A DNA stretch of 64,000 bases, from positions 132,175,371-132,239,370 of the forward strand of contig OW240916.1 in NCBI GenBank assembly GCA_933207985.1, read 5' to 3'. The DNA is from Pelobates cultripes (lineage: Eukaryota; Chordata; Amphibia; Anura; Pelobatidae). This document shows, piece by piece, positions 23,622 to 35,076 of the stretch. Positions within the stretch are counted from its first letter, which is position 1; each line of letters starts with the position of its first letter. Made by a program: the position numbers and the translations under genes. The notes beneath the pieces are model-generated. The model did no database searches and was not told the origin of the DNA. It saw only the letters and a list, made by a program, of their open reading frames with translations.

Positions 23622-23725
23622 GACATGCAAATCGCTAAGAATACATACGGGACGGAAGAAGGTGAGTAGGGGGTTTAAATAGGGTAACATGCACCTCCCA
23701 CAACTGCAGGCCAAGCCTTTGCATT
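23622..23725. repeat. Repeat B, outer copy (104 bp)
   Basis: Starts GACATGCAAATCGCTAAGAA and ends CCAAGCCTTTGCATT, then unique sequence. It marks the other end of the split-repeat element. Confidence 0.9.
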
Positions 23726-23879
23726 TATGTGAATTGAATAAAGATTGCAAAATGCTGTGCTACTACCACAGACTAGTCAATTTATTTCTTGTAAAAGGAT
23801 ACATTTTGTTGGGTCACAAGGAGGGCATGAAAATATATAACTGTGCAGATTTACCAATCTGTTGTCATCCTATGCTATG

Positions 23880-24420
23880 TCACCGATCATTTACACCACT
23901 AACTTTACATCATATCGTCTCCCACCCCTCCTCTTTCCAAGTTACATTCAGTCCTCTCTAGTTTCTTCATTCTTTGTTTAGTTTTCTATTTCCACTTTCT
24001 GTTCAGTCTATTTTAAACCTCTCCATTCTCTTTTCTTCCCTTCCCATTACAAGTTTCCTTTCTCTCATCATTTCACCTCTTCTTATTACTTATTTCTCCT
24101 GACTTCACCTGGTTGGCCCTTCTCATCTTTTCACCTCCAAATCCTCTCTTAATTCGATCTTCCCTTTTCATTAAATCTCCTGCACCCCTACTAATTAACT
24201 CTGCCATTTTTTATTTATTTAAAACCCCTTTTCATAAAAATCTCCCCATTTCCGTTCTCATCCCATCTTGCCTTTATATACACACCCACCTTATTCAATC
24301 TATTTTCCCCATACTTATTTACTTTCCCCATCTTCCATCACCTTCCCATCTCATTTTCCATTCATATCCCCTCTCACCCCCTCCCCCCCCCACATTCATC
24401 ATTTCATCTCTAGGTGCAGT
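23880..24420. repeat. Pyrimidine-rich low-complexity stretch
   Basis: The + strand is dominated by C and T, with phrases such as CCTCTCTAGTTTCTTC and TTCCCCATCTTCC but no clear period. It is not coding; open frames here reflect the composition. Confidence 0.55.
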
Positions 24421-24440
24421 GTCCCAGTCCCCTTAACGTT

Positions 24441-24610
24441 GCAGCTGAAAACATTGCAGTTCTAGAGAAACTACAATGTTTGCATTGCAGTGCTAAGACT
24501 GCCTCTAGTGGCTGTTGACCAGACAGCCTTTAGAGGTGCTCCCTGCTGTTTCATGGAGTTTACACGCTTTGCTTGAGGACGTCTAGTGTAGGAAAACATT
24601 GACTCAATAT
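24441..24610. mobile_element. Truncated T2-type MITE fragment
   Basis: Contains GCCTCTAGTGGCTGTTGACC, AGACAGCCTTTAGAGG and a GTTTGCATTGCAGTGCTAAGA block, matching interior blocks of the copies at 61440 and 63801. Neither TTAA tip is clear. Confidence 0.45.
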
Positions 24611-25122
24611 AGTGCTCCTATAGCTTTCTGTTACCGTAAAGTATTATTTGTACTTTACTAACCCCTTAGTGTTTGAAGCGTTTATACCTGTTTGCACTTC
24701 TGTTCACATTAAAGCAGCACTGTTCTAACCTTTTTCCAATCGCTTCCTTATTTCTTTCTTACTCTGTCTTTCCTTTTCTTCTATTTCTAACCAAAAACAT
24801 AAGACAAAGTAGGGACAACATTGTCTTATGTATTTTTCTTACGCTTGCAGTGACATCTACAGGAAATAGTTTCTAACTATGGAGGATCCTGCAGCCTTGC
24901 GGAATCCTCTATAGACCCAAATGTTGTACTCTCACGCATGCACAAGAGTACAGCAATGGAGTTCTTCAGCAGAAGAAGACACGCTGGGAGAAGATGACGG
25001 AACCCACAAGGGACAGGCCCAGGTTTGCCTGCCACTCCCTGCAAACTTTTTATAGATTTGCATATAGATTATAATTCCTACACAATTAATCTAAAGTAAA
25101 AAATTTAACAAAGAGATTCTCC

Positions 25123-25215
25123 GGGCACTCAAAGTGTTAAAAGCCGCAGGCAGTTTTAATGAAACAAATAAGAACAACAAAGTTTCTACCTCTTAAGAGG
25201 TCTTTTTCATGTAAC
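25123..25215. repeat. Dispersed repeat (AAAGCCGCAGGCAGTTTTAATG family)
   Basis: Contains CGGGCACTCAAAGTG, AAAGCCGCAGGCAG and CTCTTAAGAGGTCTTTTTCATG. It resembles a short element I recall from frog genomes and shares its end motif, inverted, with 18697-18790. Confidence 0.4.
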
Positions 25216-25636
25216 TAAAGTAAAAAATGTAACTCAAACTAGATTCACTTACTAATCTTCATTGTTAAAATGCCTAATAAACTCAATATTTAATTTAATT
25301 TATTGGAAGTTGTAAAACAAATATTAAAAGGAGTGAGTTACAGTTGTAAGGCTAAACTGTTGAGAATATAACTTTAATAGCAGTCACATAATCCAAAACC
25401 TCTACACTGATGTATATATGTATACAAATTATCCCACCCACCCCCAAAAATATTTAACTTGGAGCATTTTGCCAATTTTCTGTTAAACGTTTTACAACCT
25501 ACTTCTGTAAACCTGATGGTTATATTTAATTATTTGTGTATTATACATGTGTTACACATTTATAATTTTTTGTACGGACCTTCACAAATTATGTGTGTCC
25601 CACTACTATAAACAACCCAGATGCGCATTCATTTTC

Positions 25637-26034
25637 ATAGAAACATAGAATGCGATGTCAAATAAGAACCATTCGGCCCATCTAGTCCCAATTTTTGAAA
25701 TACTTTTATTAGTCCCTGGCCTTATCTTAAGTCTAGGATAGCCTTAGGCCTATCTTACGCATGCTTAATCTCCCTCACTGTTTTAACCTCTTCCACTTCA
25801 GCTGGGAGGCTATTCCATGCATCCACTACCTTCTCAGTAAAGTAATACTTCCTGATATTTTTAAACCTTCGCCCCTCTAATTTAAGACTATGTCCTCTTG
25901 TTGGAGTAGTTTTTCTTCTTTTAAATATAGTCTCCTCCTTTACTGTGTTGATTCCCTTTATGTGTTTAAATGTTTCTATTGTATCCCCCCTGTCCCGTCT
26001 TTCCTCCAAGCTAGTTGAGTTTCCTCCCCTAAGT
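25637..26034 (-). mobile_element. LINE-type fragment with WNSLP motif
   Basis: On the minus strand an open stretch of about 84 codons reads RRDRGDTIETFK, GHSLKLEGRRFK and VVDAWNSLPAEV. This block is typical of the C-terminal tail of reverse transcriptases of non-LTR elements and of amphibian repeats derived from them. It is followed by a non-coding tail with GGGCCGAATGGTTCTTATTT and TTCTATGTTTCTATG (minus-strand reading) that I recall as a frequent frog repeat. No catalytic RT core is present, so it is a truncated or tail-only copy. Confidence 0.55.
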
Positions 26035-26224
26035 ACAGTAATACCCTTAATGTAGACTTTTAAAAAAAAATTGAGAAGTTATGGGGGGAAATTACAGACA
26101 CATCAATTTAAGTTATCAAACTTCAAAATTTTCACTTACAGTGCCCTCAGTTGCACTTTACCCCTTCATTTGTTAAAAAAAGCACAACTATTAATAAATA
26201 CAGATCAATTTTTGAGTATTCCAT

Positions 26225-26990
26225 GATGCTAGTCAACCCTAACACTAACTAACCCTAACATTTGTTTAACACTTGCTAACTCTAAACCTTAACTAACTCT
26301 AGCCCTAAGCTACCCTATGTCAGGATCGAGACAGGGATCCAATACGCAGAGTGCGGACAGAAGGAGGTACGTATACCGGACCTTAGAATGGCCGGACTAA
26401 CGTATAGACAAAACAAGAATGGTCAAAAGGTAAGCCGAGGTCGAGGGAGCCGGAGGACAGGTAAGCGAGGAACAAGCCGAGTCAAAGGAGAGGAGAGAGC
26501 AGCAGGACAAGGTACAAGCAAGGTCAAAACCGAAAACACAAGGAGAGAGAACGCGCAAGCAAGCTAGAACCACGACAGGGCAATGAGCAGTAGTAAAAGT
26601 TTCCCTAAAATACCCTGTCACCTTAATTGAGACCACGCCCCCAAAAAGGTCCGGAATTGCGGTTCCCGGCGCTTCACATAATGATGACGTCATGACGTCG
26701 ACGCTAGCCGTCGCGTCATAAAAGGGGGAGGAGCTAGCGCGGCCGGCGGGAAAACGGCCGGAAAATGCCGAAATGCTAGGGGAGGGGAGCCCCTATGAAT
26801 AGAGACTGACCTCCTCAGAGACATAATTTACAGGTAACCTGACACCCTAATGCTAGCTATAACTCCAGCAAATACTAACTCTAGCTAACACAAGCAAATC
26901 CCAACAACCTTAGTTAACATAACTAGCTCATAATAACATTTACATTACCAATTAACTATAACAATAACCATACCAATTAACTGTTTAGCA
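26225..26990. repeat. Degenerate CTAACCCTAAC-rich tract interrupted by the solo LTR
   Basis: Both flanks of the LTR (26225-26317 and 26845-26990) are irregular strings of CTAACCCTAAC, CTAACT and TTAACATAACTAGC words. The LTR landed inside this A/C-rich tract. It contains CCCTAA words but no regular telomere-type array. Confidence 0.5.
26318..26844. mobile_element. Solo LTR with 5-bp target duplication
   Basis: Begins TGTCAGGATC and ends GTAACCTGACA, giving a 7-bp terminal inverted repeat TGTCAGG/CCTGACA with TG..CA tips. Exact 5-bp direct repeats CCCTA flank it at 26313-26317 and 26845-26849. Length 527 bp, with a CG-rich centre containing GATGACGTCATGACGTCGAC. These are the hallmarks of an LTR left after recombination between the two LTRs of an integrated element. 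No internal region is present. Confidence 0.88.
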
Positions 26991-29129
26991 GATTGGCCTT
27001 CAAGCTGAGTGATCACAGTGAGAGACAATCACTGACAATTAAGGCAAGTGCTTATTGTGATTGCGTCCTAGGGTGATCAGTGGCTATTGATGGACTGCCT
27101 CCCTAGTGAGGCAATGTACCATAGACCACTGACAGCTAATCCTGGCATGAATTTCTGCAGCCAGGCATCAGCTCTCAATCGCCGAGATTGTGGCTGATCA
27201 TGGCAAGGCATACACCCTGATTGCATAAATGCATGGCAGCCATCATCAAGTGCATAAGCACGGGCCCCATACTCTGTATGGCAGCCATCATGAAAGAGTT
27301 AATAAAGCAAGAATTGTTTAATCTACTTGATGGCCAATAAATGAATATAACAAGTCGGTATGAAGTTACCGCTGTGATGGGATTACACGCTGTGATGGGA
27401 TTCTTTCTGATACATTCAGTGCCCAGAATTCCTCTTTTTTTCCCTGTATTTGCTGATCTTTGTGTTCATGTCATCTTCCATTGCTAGCAGATGTGCATCA
27501 AATTCAAGAAACAGCATATGCTGCCCAGGCCAGTGAAATATATTTTCATGAGTGTTGATATTTCTTGAGAGCTAGATAAATAGACATCACTTTGGGGTTG
27601 TGTATCTGAAATCTCCACAAACAGATTTAGAGAAAAAAATCCCTTTCATAAATATTTTTCAATGCCAAAAGCACATCAATATTTCACCATTATGAGAACA
27701 TCCGATTTATCACGATCCCTTATCTTGTCAGTAGGAGTTTTCTTTGAAATGTGTAGATACTTTAGTTGGCATTGTCCCCAATTAAAAAAAATCTTCACTG
27801 TTTTTAATTTTGCATAAATAATTATTTCAATTGAGAAAAAAAAACGTAGATTCATGAAAATTGAGTTAAAAAATGAATAAATGGTTTATGTCAAGTTCAC
27901 CACATGTTAAAAGTTATAATTAATGTTCTGTATAATTCAGGATATTCACTTATTTTCAGAAATGTATTTATTAAATTACTTGTGTGGAACAACAATATTA
28001 CCCATCAGCAAACTCAGTTTTAATGAACAAGCTATCCAATGTATGGAAAGGGAAAATAAAAGAAAAGAACAAAATACGTTGAAATGCAAATCATTATTGT
28101 TGGGGGGAGGGAGATTATAAATGGAATCCTGAAATCTAAAAATTCTAGAGTACAGGAGTCCAGCTCATTGCCTACATCGCCAAGTCCTCTCAGTATTTGG
28201 GCCTTGTCATTGCCAATACCAATGCCTGCAATAATTTGTTAGACACAGAAAAGTTTAATTCAATATGTGCTGTTTTTTGGCCAAATGTATGAATTTGGAT
28301 GTATATGCACATACTCAAGTATCTAGTAGAGGATATACATATGCATATGTACAATGCATAGTCCTAGATGAGCAGAACCTCCAAGCCACACTACTTGGCA
28401 GAAACTAAGAATACCAGACAGTGTTTAAAGTCCATTTGTAGTTGATGCTGAATGTGGAAAACACAGATCTGATGTAACACAGCTGTGGCTATTTCTTCTG
28501 CTGCATGTGATGAGATTGATGAAGACACCTTTTACCATTTTCTTTTTTTTTTTCCTTTGGGGTTATTCCTTTAAACCTATGTGTTACTTTGTACAACTAC
28601 AGCTGTTCTTTGATAAATGGGATTGGCTGTTTCTACTGTAGTAAGAGACTCACTTCATGGGCACATGGATGAGTTCAAAGCCAGTTTAGGACTTCTCAGA
28701 ACCTTTGGCAGTGTATTAGTTTAGGACTCCCTTCTCCAACATTCATGTCATATAGGATGTTACGATAACTCTAGGAATTAAATATTTTCCACACATAAAT
28801 TTAACTGTTTAGGGTACGGATAGAGGTTCTGATAAAAGGACATAGCATAAGTGCATACTGGAGAGGCAGAGTGGCCAGGGAAGATGACAGATTAATGGGA
28901 CATAGGTACTAAGAGAAGGTATGAGAAGTGACAGTGTAGAAGACTGGGAACAACTTTTGGAGAGGGAACAATTGAGGATAATGATACATGGGATACATGA
29001 GGGGGGATGGATGCGACTGAGAGAGATCTGCTAGAAGGAATGCCAAAGAAGACAGTGGAAGTGTGGTATGGGGAGTGGAATGTATTTATATATGGTTTTC
29101 TATTTTAGAAAGCCAACCCCACCTTTTCC

Positions 29130-29270
29130 TAACTTGGCCTTGGAATTATCACCCATGGAGAGGCTTGGTGAAACTGGGTGTCATCCCTGAGTTGTCATCT
29201 GTGGTGAGGTTAGGTCTCATCCCTAGCATCTCATCCTTGTTGAGTCTGGATCTCAACCTTGTTGTTCAGT
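29130..29270. repeat. Weak tandem repeat (about 40-bp units)
   Basis: Three or four diverged copies of a phrase like GGTGAGGTTAGGTCTCATCCCTAG can be lined up (GTGTCATCCCTGAGTTGTCATC, TCTCATCCTTGTTGAGTCTG). Degenerate, so the unit length is approximate. Confidence 0.35.
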
Positions 29271-30631
29271 GGGTGTATAGATCTGTGCCTCTGTGGTTCC
29301 TTTGCAGCTTTGAGTGTTAGAACCATGTCCATGTTTGAGCTGCTCAAACAGATTCTTGTGATTTTGTCCAATCTTGTGATTTTGGAGCCAGCAATCAATG
29401 AGTTCCCTGTATGCAACTATGCCAAGACATGTGGCTCCTCTTGTTTTTTCCATCTCTATGTGCATGCCCTACAGCAGAATTCCTCAGGTCAGAGTGAGAA
29501 CTTGTGTGTCTGCCTGACATCAATCACACCAGGCTTACAGACAGCCTCCTGGCAAGCCCCCAGTGTACAGGACCATGCAGAGAGCTCCATGATCTGCATG
29601 AGAGCTGCATGATCGTAGTGCCCGATGCACAGCATAAGCATGTTTAATGATGCTGTTGCAGGGTGCTGCAGTTCCCTGGTGTCCTCAGATGCTGGACACC
29701 AGAGTACTAAATCTGGACTGCGAAACAGGACCCTAAAAGAGGGATTGTTCTGCCAAAAATGGGTCAGTTAGGAGGACTGTTGCAAACACTGCATAAACAG
29801 AAAATAATTCATGTGAAAAAAATATTTAAATGAACATGACAGGTACATGTGTTATAAATATTACATAAACTACTAACCCTACTTTATTTTCTCCTCTGTA
29901 CATAGTAAAGCAATATGGCTCATGTACCTAAAAGAAATTAGAAAGATGCCATTGTATAAGAAACTAAACTACAATCTACCTAGACAATCCAATGCACAGA
30001 ACACAAATTTGGTCTAATGTTCTGATTAAAACTGTCAAAATATTTTTTCTCCATAAAGCATAGTCAGTATCTGTAGCAGCACCATTTTCACCAGATTGTT
30101 GCATGGGAGTATATTTATCATTTTATTGAATGCGATTAAGGGATAAAAAGGTTTTGTTATTTTACCAAAGCATGAGATAATAGGCGCCAATAATGAAACC
30201 CCGTGCTTTTTATCCACTTAAAGTAATTGGCAACACATTGAACTCCATGTAATAATCAGGAGTGAGTCTTATTCTGGAGGGTTCACTGCACCTATTTCTT
30301 AGAATTATAGAGATATCATTCTCCCAAGGGTTTAAACTCTGCTCTGAGGAATTCTGCTCTAGGGCATACACATGGACGTGGAAAAAAAGAGGAGATCATT
30401 TACTGACTTGAAAACACAATGTTACAGTGGGGTAGATTTACCAAATTGTCACTGACACCTTTGCGTCTGTTCAGGCAATTTTTTTTATCTAAACACAGTA
30501 TTTAGAAGTGTGCTAAGTGTTGACACAGAATAAAGGCATTACAGCACATTTTGTATCACACCAACAATTGTCTACATGGTTGCAACTATATGCGTTCCCG
30601 CCACTTAAAATATACAAAGTAAACAATGTGT

Positions 30632-33102
30632 TTAACCCCTTAACGATGCTTGACAGAAATTTTCCATCAAGGCAGACCTACCATTATGGACGCATGATGG
30701 AAAATTTAGTGAAAGTTAGTGGGGAATTGGGGAATTTGGTGTTAGGTTAGCTAAGGGTTAATGTGAAAAAAAGTTTTTTTAAAAGGCTTTAAAAAGTAAA
30801 AAACAAACAAATGTTTTAATAATAATTTTAAAAAGTTAAAAAAATTCCACCCCCTTTATCCAGTCCTAATAAAATTAACCCCTTCCCTGCCAGTTGATCA
30901 CTGCCTACAGTGACCAAAATACAGAACACAGTATTGTACTGTGATCGGATTTTTGTTTTAACCCCTGAGGGTTAACTTTTTATTTTTTTAACCCACAGGG
31001 ATTCAATTTATTGCATTAATTAATTTAAATATTTTAAATAATATATTTTGCTAGCTGGGCTGGGTGGGAGTAATGGGAAATTGGGGAAATAAGTGTTGCT
31101 TACTGTTAGTTAGGGGTTAACGGTAAAAAAATGTTTATACAGATTTTAGAAGTGTAAAAAAGATTTAAGAAAGTTTTAAAAAGTTGAATTACCAAACGGC
31201 TAAACTACTCCAAAATGGAATATGGACACAGCATAAAACTTCAAAGTTAGAAAAAAACAGAATGGCTGTGTCTCAAATGTGCCCCTTCAACATCCACATA
31301 TACCTGGCAAAGGTACATACAGGGTTATTGCCATACTCAGACAACATAGCTGAGCAACATATGTAGTATTATACAGTCGTAGCACACATAAGATTGGCAA
31401 AATATACTGTGCAAACTCACTTTGTGAGTCAAAAAGGCAGAACAAATGTTTATTACCACTACACTTGGTATGTCTTTATGGGATAGTTGGAATATATAGC
31501 CTGCTAAAATACTCCACAATGGGACCTGGACACAGCGTAAAAATTCAAAGTTTGAAAAAAACTGGAATGGCTGTGTCTCACATGTGCCCCTTCAATATCT
31601 ACATATACTTGGCAAAGGTATATACGGGCATATTGCTGTACTCACACGACATAGCTGAACAACATACAGTCATAACACACATAAGGTTTGCGAAATATAC
31701 TGTGCAAACTCACTTTGTGTGTCAAAAGGCAGAAAAAAATGCTTATTACCACTACACATGGTACAAGCTAGCTGATAAATAATCCCACGCTAAGGTTCAA
31801 AATATGCCGTTTAAAATACCCTAGGATGTCGTCTTTAAGAAATATTATGCCTTTATGGTGTAACTGGAATATGTAGCATGCTCAAGTGCTTCAAAGTGGG
31901 ACATGGGCGCTCAAAACCCTCCATGAAAATTCACACTTAAAAACCTGAACTTATGTCTCTTTTACAGAACTGTAAATAGTGTCTAGGTCATACATTGGGC
32001 ATATTGTTTTACTCAGAAGACGTAACTGAGCATAATTTGGGGGATTTTATGACAGTGGTACATATCATATCATATTGTAAGAAATACTCTGCAAAAATGC
32101 AACATGTATGTAAAAATTGCATTTTTTCCCCTCACCACAAACATTGATATAAATTGGTGAAAATATGGTGACAAGTTAAGGCACAATATAACGATATCCT
32201 GGGGTGTCTGCTTTAGCAAATGGAAGTCCTTTGTGTGGTTATTTGAACAGTCAAACATTTTTAATAACCCAAAATGAGACATAGGCCCATCATACCCATC
32301 TATGAAAATTCTAACTATAGAAACTGACTTGTCTCTTATATGGCATTTTAGCTTCACAGAATAGTGCTGAAGGCATACAATGGGGGTATCGTTATAATCA
32401 GCAGATGTAGCTGAACACAATATGGGGTTATGTGCAGGAATAGCATACACCAGCTTTACGCAATATACATTATAAAAACCTTGTTATATGTGTATATAAC
32501 ACAATTTTACTCCAATATTTAGCAGATATTGGCAAAGAAATGGATACGTAAATAGTGTCAAAATAACCTAAGATAAATAGCCTGTGATGTCTACTTTATA
32601 TAAATATATAATTTTGTGTGGCAATTTTGTTTTCTGTGATGGCTACTAAACCTACAAGACAAACATACCAACTTCTAAAATAGTTTCACATTGAAATGTT
32701 ATTTTGGTCCTTTTATTTTGTGACCTGTAACTTTCAAAATAAGCTGAAGTCATATACATATTATGTACTCTATAAATCAAGACACATAAATGAATTTATT
32801 TTGAATAACTTTTTCTAAGCTGGATATATTATACATGCGCTATTATTGGCAAAACTGTGAAAAAATCTTTTTGTTTTCAATTTTTTTGCTATTTGTTTTA
32901 TAATTAATGAGAATTTATCTATGTATATGAGACATCACTTTAATGCCCTTTGTGCCTTCTTAAACATGGTATATAATATGTGTTGGTGCAATAATTGACA
33001 GAGATGCAAATTGCGTTTGAACAGGAACAGCAAATAATGCAAAAATGGCTTGTGTCCGTAAGGGTAAGTCCAGTTTTTGAAGCTGCCTCCTTAAGGGGTT
33101 AA
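30632..33102. mobile_element. 2.47 kb TTAA-flanked DNA transposon (non-autonomous)
   Basis: Bounded by TTAACCCCTTAA at 30632-30643 and TTAAGGGGTTAA at 33091-33102, a perfect 12-bp inverted pair that includes a TTAA likely to be the target site. Such TTAA targeting is known for piggyBac and Kolobok superfamilies. The right 350 bp match the 9238-11550 copy and supply its empty insertion sites. The interior has four diverged tandem units (31200-32460). No transposase frame is intact. Confidence 0.72.
31200..32460. repeat. Four diverged 300-380 bp tandem units inside the transposon
   Basis: Each unit has a TCCAAAATGG-like start (31208, 31510, 31893, 32267), a GGCTGTGTCTC or TATGTCTC block and a GGGTTATTGCCATACTCAGA / GGCATATTGTTTTACTCAGA block followed by a CATAGCTGAGCA-like block. 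The first two units are about 302 bp apart and clearly alike; units three and four are more diverged and about 375 bp apart. Confidence 0.7.
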
Positions 33103-34523
33103 TTAGTTTGTGCTGAGTGGTAGGAATAACTTGTATAGTTAAGTGCTTAATGTGTTATGCTAATTTACTTATAACACTCACTATACACAAAGCGACAGGT
33201 TCATTTGTTGGATATTTTTGAGACTCTTTTTGCACCCGTACCCTAATGTTTTCATATGCACCAATTTTTGCTGATGCAACAGATTTCTGAATATTTTTGC
33301 TACATTTTCCAACAGAAAAGTGTTGGATTTTTTCCTCACTTTAAAATTGTTGTTCTTCTGAAGTGGTAATTGTTATAAAAAAACAGCAACATTTATTATG
33401 AGTTAAACTATCACATTTTAAATAATTTTAATTAATGTGAGCAAAATAATGTAAACATTTAGCAACCATATTTCTAAACACGTTGATAAAAAATACCCCA
33501 ATATCTAGTGCTCACCTTTCTGTAAACCTTTACCAGCACCATTAAAAAATAATAATAACAATTTATGGTCATCTTGTGTTTTCATTGTTTTAATTCTTGC
33601 TATTCACTATTTGCTCATAAAGTTGAATAATTAATGTCATACAAAGGTGATGAGATTGCAAACTAAGCTGTTACTTGTTATTTGGAGGTGATATGTAAAT
33701 ATGGTGCTGTTCAATATACAAGGTTTTTATAGTAATTCATTGATATCAAGAACGTGGTATATAGTGCTTGATATAAAGTACAGGAGATGTGTGTTTCATA
33801 TGCATCAACTCCCCACCAAAAGACTAAATAAGTTAGACATCACAGTTAACCCCCAAACCGTAGCATATTAAACAATACAATTTTAAGGCAGATATATGTC
33901 TTTTCTAATATTTCAATTTTCTGTATGCCCTGATCTTACTGTGTTCTTATTGTATTTATCTGTTTAGCAAGAAATAGGATTTCAGATGCCACTGGTAAAA
34001 ATATGGTATGTACATTGGATTTTACGCTTTGAACAAGTCAAGGTAGAAACCAACTTTCCTATATCCTTAAAGGATGTGGAAAGTAAGGGCTTAGATAAAG
34101 TATAAATAACTTCTAAATTCTCTTCTACTTCTAACAAAATACAGAGATTTTCAGATCACTCAAACACTTATTAATTACCCCTGTTTGAATACAAAAACTT
34201 TTATCTTACCAAGATATATTTATAAAGTACATTTTAATGGAATCTTCTCCACCTTTCAATGGCTTATGATCTGATTTAAAATGTTGGGAGTTTTCTATAT
34301 TTGCAGATGGAATTAAGTTAAATGTATTAAGTATCCATTGTCTATGTTCCCCTCCTCCTTTTCCTGTTTTGTTGGTGTTTGCAGCAGAGTGTTGTCCCAT
34401 TTCAAACCGGCTGCCCTGAAGTCTCCCATGTGGTCTGCAGTCCTTGTTAGTGTCTCTCCCCAACTTTCCTTGTACACACAGAGCTCCATTCACATTGGTT
34501 GTTATTTAATTAAGCTTTGTAGT

Positions 34524-34848
34524 GTTATTGGTTGCTACCCCAAATCCATTCTGCTATTGGTTGACTTAGGATATATAATGTTATTGGTTGCTACCCCATG
34601 TCCATACTGCTATTGGTTGACTTAGGATATGTAATGTTATTGGTTGCAACCCCAAGTTCATACTGCTATTGGTTGACTCAAGATATGTAATGATATTGGT
34701 TGCTACCCCATGTCCATACTGATATTGGTTGACTTAGGATATGTAAAGTTATTGGTTGCTACCCCAAGTCCATACTACTATTGGTTGACTCAGGATATGT
34801 AATGTTATTGGTTGATACCCCATGTCCATACTGCTAATGATTGACTTG
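34524..34848. repeat. 56-bp tandem array with paired ATTGG boxes
   Basis: Unit starts at 34524, 34580, 34636, 34692, 34748 and 34804 give an exact 56-bp period and about 5.8 copies. Each unit holds two ATTGGTTG words, 27-29 bp apart, so about 11 inverted CCAAT boxes lie in a row (a few are mutated). A TATAAAA follows at 34874-34880 and an AATAAA at 34898-34903. This is reminiscent of the enhancer array, TATA box and poly(A) signal of an LTR, but no LTR edges or target duplication were found. Confidence 0.85.
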
Positions 34849-35076
34849 TGTTCACTGTACAGACAAAGAAACATATAAAAAAAACATTGTGAGTCTCAAT
34901 AAAACTGTACAGTAATTTCCCCCACTTTATCAAGTGTCTGACTGTTGTTGTGGGGGTATTTCTGCTAAAGCTCTCTCTCTCTCTGGACGATTCTTGACAC
35001 TACTAGTTGGGTAGTGCTAGAAGCAAAGGCTGGCTCTCTGCTATACTTTCTCTTAAGACAAGGGACAAACACTGGG

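Larger units (their letters stand above)
20026..23725 (-). mobile_element. 3.7 kb element with split direct repeats (PAT/Ngaro-like layout)
   Basis: Two different sequences are each present twice. Repeat A is at 20026-20146 and 20301-20421 (117 of 121 bases identical). Repeat B is at 20197-20300 and 23622-23725 (98 of 104 identical). Read on the minus strand the order is B - 3.2 kb interior - A - B - A, with the middle A and B directly abutting at 20300/20301. This is the A1-interior-B1A2-B2 layout known for tyrosine-recombinase retrotransposons of the PAT and Ngaro type. No target duplication is seen, which also fits. The interior shows no reverse transcriptase or recombinase that I recognise, so it would be non-autonomous or decayed. 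A SINE-like repeat lies inside at 20702-20935. An ordinary local duplication is the alternative. Confidence 0.55.

Noticed and set aside
26225..26320. Possible interstitial telomere repeat (CCCTAA words)
   Set aside because: Only scattered CCCTAA among CTAACT and CTTAAC words, with no regular array.
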